Below, piece by piece: positions 61,345 through 64,000 of a stretch of DNA of 64,000 nucleotides (positions are counted from its first letter, which is position 1; the number at the start of each line of letters is the position of its first letter). The notes under the pieces were generated by a model that saw only the letters and a list, made by a program, of their open reading frames with translations, made no database searches and was not told where the DNA came from. Source of the DNA: an uncultured Helicobacter sp. (GTDB lineage Bacteria > Campylobacterota > Campylobacteria > Campylobacterales > Helicobacteraceae); NCBI RefSeq assembly GCF_937906905.1, contig NZ_CALERY010000027.1:48393-112392 (forward strand). Reading direction: 5' to 3'. A program made the translations under genes and the position numbers.

Positions 61345-62679
61345 ATGTTTAAGACAATTCTCCCCCTAAGCTTCGTGGTATTTCTGCGATTTTTGGGGCT
61401 TTTTATCGTGCTTCCGGTTATTTCTTTGTATGCGACAGAGTTTGGCGAGACTTCCGCGATTTTACTAGGGCTTGCGGTGGGTGGGGCATATCTTACGCAA
61501 ATCATCTTTCAAACGCCCTTTGGTATCCTAAGCGATAAAATCGATCGCAAAAAGGTCGTTATGGCAGGGCTTTTGATTTTTCTTATCGGCTCTGTTATTT
61601 GCGCATTAGCCGATAATATTTACCTGCTCATTCTTGGGCGATTTATCCAAGGAGCAGGCGCGATAGGCGGCGTGGTGAGCGCGCAGATCACCGATCTTGT
61701 GCGAGAGGAGCAGCGCACAGGAGCTATGGCGATTATGGGTGGGGGGATATTTGCTAGCTTTACGCTTGCTATGCTTATTGGTCCGCTCATCGGTGGCTAT
61801 GTCGGTGTGGCGTGGCTTTTCTGGCTTACTGCTGCACTCACGCTTATTTCAATGCTTCTGCTCGCGCTCAAAGTCCCACCCACGCCCAAAATCTCCTACT
61901 CCTTTGAGCAAGCCCCGCAAAAAAGCGCGCGCAATCGCAACCTCACCATTATGAATTGCAGCTCATTTTTAGAAAAGATGTTTATGACTTTGATTTTTGT
62001 CGTAATCCCTCTGTGCTTTGTCAATGAGCTAGGAGCGCATAAAGAAGATTTATGGAAGATCTACACTCCAGCGGCACTTTGTGGGATTTTCGCCCTAGCA
62101 CCTGCAAGTATTTTGGCGGAGAAATATGGCAGGGCGAAGCTCGTGCTAGGCTATGGTGTGGGGCTGTTTTTGCTCGCATATATTTTGCTTGCTATTGGTG
62201 GGGCGGAGAATTATTTATGGCTATTTGTGGCTGGGATCGTGCTGTTTTTCATAGGCTTTGCGACTTTAGAGCCTATTATGCAATCGCTCACAAGCAAGTA
62301 TGCCAAAGCGCACGAGAGAGGCAGGGCATTGGGAGTCTTTACCACCTATGCGTATGCGGGGTCCTTTGCAGGGGGTGTGCTAGGCGGTGTGCTATATCAT
62401 CATTTAGGGATTATGTGGATAGGGATTATTGTCGCAGTGGTTTGTGTGCTATGGCTAGGCTCTTTTGCTCTACTAGCAAGCCCCACTAAGCAGAAAAATC
62501 TCTATCTCCCCATAAGCGAGTATGATCGCAGCAAGATCTCCACCCTAGAATCCACAAATGGCATTATCGAAGTCTATACCAACGACACAGAAGGCGTGAT
62601 TGTCTTAAAATACGATAGCGACATTATCGACACACAGCAAGCCCAAGAGCTAGCCAGCACCATAAAGAAGCCCCAATGA
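61345..62679 (+). CDS. MFS family efflux transporter with C-terminal extra domain
   Basis: A 12-helix major facilitator of 444 residues with the loop 2-3 motif GILSDKIDRKKVVM, the motif GRFIQGAGAIGGVVSAQITD and GPLIGGYVGVAWLFWL (drug-proton antiporter motif C type). After the last helix, about 60 residues form a soluble domain (STNGIIEVYTNDTEGVIVLKY), which is unusual for simple drug antiporters but seen in YceL/YajR-type proteins. AAAGGA is seven bases before ATG 61345. ttcA overlaps its stop by four bases; H. pylori has the same pair. Substrate unknown. Confidence 0.88.
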   Translation: MFKTILPLSFVVFLRFLGLFIVLPVISLYATEFGETSAILLGLAVGGAYLTQIIFQTPFGILSDKIDRKKVVMAGLLIFLIGSVICALADNIYLLILGRFIQGAGAIGGVVSAQITDLVREEQRTGAMAIMGGGIFASFTLAMLIGPLIGGYVGVAWLFWLTAALTLISMLLLALKVPPTPKISYSFEQAPQKSARNRNLTIMNCSSFLEKMFMTLIFVVIPLCFVNELGAHKEDLWKIYTPAALCGIFALAPASILAEKYGRAKLVLGYGVGLFLLAYILLAIGGAENYLWLFVAGIVLFFIGFATLEPIMQSLTSKYAKAHERGRALGVFTTYAYAGSFAGGVLGGVLYHHLGIMWIGIIVAVVCVLWLGSFALLASPTKQKNLYLPISEYDRSKISTLESTNGIIEVYTNDTEGVIVLKYDSDIIDTQQAQELASTIKKPQ

Positions 62680-63479
62680 CAGCCCCCATCACTCCCACCA
62701 TTAGCAAAAAGATCTTAAACATCGTAGGGCGCACCAACGCGCGATACAAGCTTATCCAAGAGGGCGATAGGATTCTACTAGGGCTAAGTGGGGGTAAGGA
62801 CTCTATGCTGCTTGCCACAATCCTTGCGTATATGAAGAAGCACGCGCCTTTCTCCTTTGACTTTAAGGCAGTTACGATTGACTATGGCAGGGGTGGGGAG
62901 TATGAGTATATCATCAAGTATTGTGAGCAAAACAATATCCCATATGAGCGAATCCGCACAGATATTTATAAGATTTTAGAAGAGCACAAAAGAGAGGGGA
63001 CGATTTACTGCAGCTTTTGCTCTAGGATGCGCCGAGGCAGTCTCTACACACTTGCCCTTGAGGGCGGCTTTAATAAAATCGCCCTAGGACATCACTTAGA
63101 TGATGCGGTGGAGAGCTTTTTTATGAACCTTAGCTTTAATGGCGCGCTGCGCTCTATGCCGCCCATTTATCGCGCACAAAATGGCTTATATGTCCTGCGC
63201 CCGATGATTTTCGTGCGCGAGCGACAGATCCGCGACTTTATCGCTCATAACAACATCTACATAGCCCCTGATTGCAACTGCCCTATAAATTGGCTCCCTG
63301 AAGATAAACGCCCAAAATCTCGCGCCAACACCAAAAAAATGCTAGAAAATCTCGAGCTTGAGAATCCACTTTTATTCAAATCGCTCAAAAATGCCTTTAG
63401 CAATCTCCACGCAAATAGCTTTAGCGATGAGCGATTTTTAGACCCACAAGACCCACAAGAAGCAAAAGCGCAATCCTAG
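62676..63479 (+). CDS. ttcA: tRNA cytidine(32) 2-sulfurtransferase TtcA-like
   Basis: TtcA thiolates C32 in tRNA. The PP-loop LGLSGGKDSMLLATIL, the CxxC pair YCSFCSRMRRG and the later PDCNCPINW-type cysteines (iron-sulfur cluster) are all present, and FNKIALGHHLDDAVESFFMNL is family-typical. Length 267. The start overlaps the MFS stop. Helicobacter TtcA-like proteins can lack some E. coli features, so exact tRNA targets are uncertain. Confidence 0.92.
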   Translation: MTAPITPTISKKILNIVGRTNARYKLIQEGDRILLGLSGGKDSMLLATILAYMKKHAPFSFDFKAVTIDYGRGGEYEYIIKYCEQNNIPYERIRTDIYKILEEHKREGTIYCSFCSRMRRGSLYTLALEGGFNKIALGHHLDDAVESFFMNLSFNGALRSMPPIYRAQNGLYVLRPMIFVRERQIRDFIAHNNIYIAPDCNCPINWLPEDKRPKSRANTKKMLENLELENPLLFKSLKNAFSNLHANSFSDERFLDPQDPQEAKAQS

Positions 63480-63492
63480 ATTCTGCTTCTGC

Positions 63493-63498
63493 TATAAT
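63493..63498 (+). promoter_or_regulatory. Extended -10 box for the GT8 gene
   Basis: TGCTATAAT, with TATAAT here and a TG extension, lies 35 bases before the start of the glycosyltransferase gene. Confidence 0.6.
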
Positions 63499-63532
63499 AT
63501 CGCCCCAAAGCCCATATCAAAGGACACTCCAA

Positions 63533-64000
63533 ATGAAACCAAGCCCTACAAACTTCCCAGACAATGCCTATCACATCGTTTTTGGCTGTGATGATAACTA
63601 TATAAAATACGCTAGTGTCGCTATGATGAGTATCATCTATGCTATCGAGCCAGCCTTTAGCACACCAGAATCTCTATCAAGCACTAAAAAATTGGGGGGG
63701 GGGGCAAGATACATTAACCCAAGATGAGGCAAAAGGCAAATCACTCAAATCAAATCCTAGCGCTCTAGATTCTCGCACTTCACTCCCAGCACTTCAGGCT
63801 AAAATCCACCGCTTCACTAAATATGCTAATATCAAGCCATTTTTACATGCGTTTGTAGGGCGCGCCCAAGCAGAGCAAGCTGATTTTATACAGACAGATC
63901 CCGCACTAGCTAGCACAGAGTCCCTAGATTCTAGCCAATCCCATAGCCCCAAAGCCCTAGATTCTAGCTCTCTCACCTACGCTCGCACCACTACAACCCA
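63533..64000 (+). pseudogene. GT8-family glycosyltransferase, out of frame at a poly-G tract, incomplete at the window end
   Basis: GT8 transferases add glucose or galactose to lipopolysaccharide core. The start YHIVFGCDDNYIKYASVAMMSIIYAI is the family N-terminus (nucleotide-sugar binding). After about 55 residues the frame meets 11 Gs (63694-63704) and ends at TGA 63725-63727. In the frame reached with 10 or 13 Gs (GGGQDTLTQDEAKGKSL), the sequence stays open to the window end and reads as a Ser/Leu/Asp-rich insert (LDSS units) around a KIHRFTKYANIKPFLHAF segment. The gene is therefore OFF as recorded, not necessarily dead. The 3' end is outside the window. Confidence 0.8.
63694..63704. repeat. 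Poly-G tract (11 bases) in the GT8 gene
   Basis: Eleven Gs interrupt the frame; 10 or 13 would restore it. The tract is followed by CAAGATAC, the same octamer that follows the G tract in the fucosyltransferase gene. Confidence 0.88.

Noticed and set aside
1..64000. CRISPR array, insertion sequence or prophage
   Set aside because: No regularly spaced repeats, transposase, integrase or phage genes were seen.

Overview
The window comes from the chromosome of a non-pylori Helicobacter species. Several neighbourhoods match H. pylori gene order as I remember it: frdCAB; ndk / small acidic protein / rpmF / plsX / fabH; rpsA / small membrane protein / serA; cheZ next to a U32 peptidase-family gene; DUF2603 / hemN / glpC-like; MFS / ttcA; yraN / hom. 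Unlike H. pylori, this organism also carries de novo purine genes (purC, purS, purQ) and an ornithine carbamoyltransferase. Base composition also looks less AT-rich than H. pylori. No insertion sequence, prophage, CRISPR array or rRNA was seen; the window is ordinary core chromosome with local signs of phase variation and gene decay.

Layout. 1-1509: the tail of an unrecognised gene, then a broken GT11 fucosyltransferase with a 14-base G tract. 1551-5038: fumarate reductase frdCAB. 5427-10756: ctpA, purC, purSQ, a membrane-anchored SH3-like protein and plsC. 10880-16798 (minus): rpsA, a small membrane protein, serA, cheZ and a U32-family gene, probably one operon. 16918-18096: an outer-membrane barrel protein. 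18378-21775: a four-gene lipoprotein/secreted-protein operon (COG3014, LpoB-like, two LPP20-like) whose first gene is frameshifted. 21840-24318 (minus): DUF1090, alpha/beta hydrolase and mltG. 24263-30459: a very large AsmA/DUF3971-like protein and a UvrD/Rep helicase. 30664-31910 (minus): a lipoprotein and kdsB. 32061-35919: ndk, rpmF, plsX, fabH, yggS. 36016-42769: argF, DUF2603, hemN, glpC-like, pepF and a hypothetical. 43051-46685 (minus): a CoA-binding protein, a small membrane protein, and an apparent aminotransferase-MurC fusion. 46844-47261: four tRNAs (Gly, Leu, Cys, Ser), followed by a lipoprotein gene with an in-frame stop. 47874-50572 (minus): yraN, hom, pyrB. 50649-52877: a lipoprotein, tlyA, ribF. 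52916-60565 (minus): a small membrane protein, petABC, a sulfatase-fold membrane enzyme, a zinc alcohol dehydrogenase and a GtrA protein; then rdgB (minus). 61345-64000: an MFS transporter, ttcA, and a GT8 glycosyltransferase with an out-of-frame 11-base G tract, running off the window.

Main points for a second look. (i) Aminotransferase and MurC are read as a single 865-residue polypeptide. (ii) The octamer YAGAATCY is strikingly over-represented in all reading frames, on both strands and between genes; it is densest in a disordered insert of the AsmA-like protein and once forms a perfect inverted pair, much like a DNA uptake sequence. (iii) Two sugar transferases are both out of frame at poly-G tracts followed by the same octamer CAAGATAC. 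(iv) Poly-A tracts of 14 and 15 bases lie upstream of two envelope genes. (v) Several reading frames are interrupted and need confirmation from reads. Counts were made by eye and homology statements rest on recognition of motifs, not on database searches.
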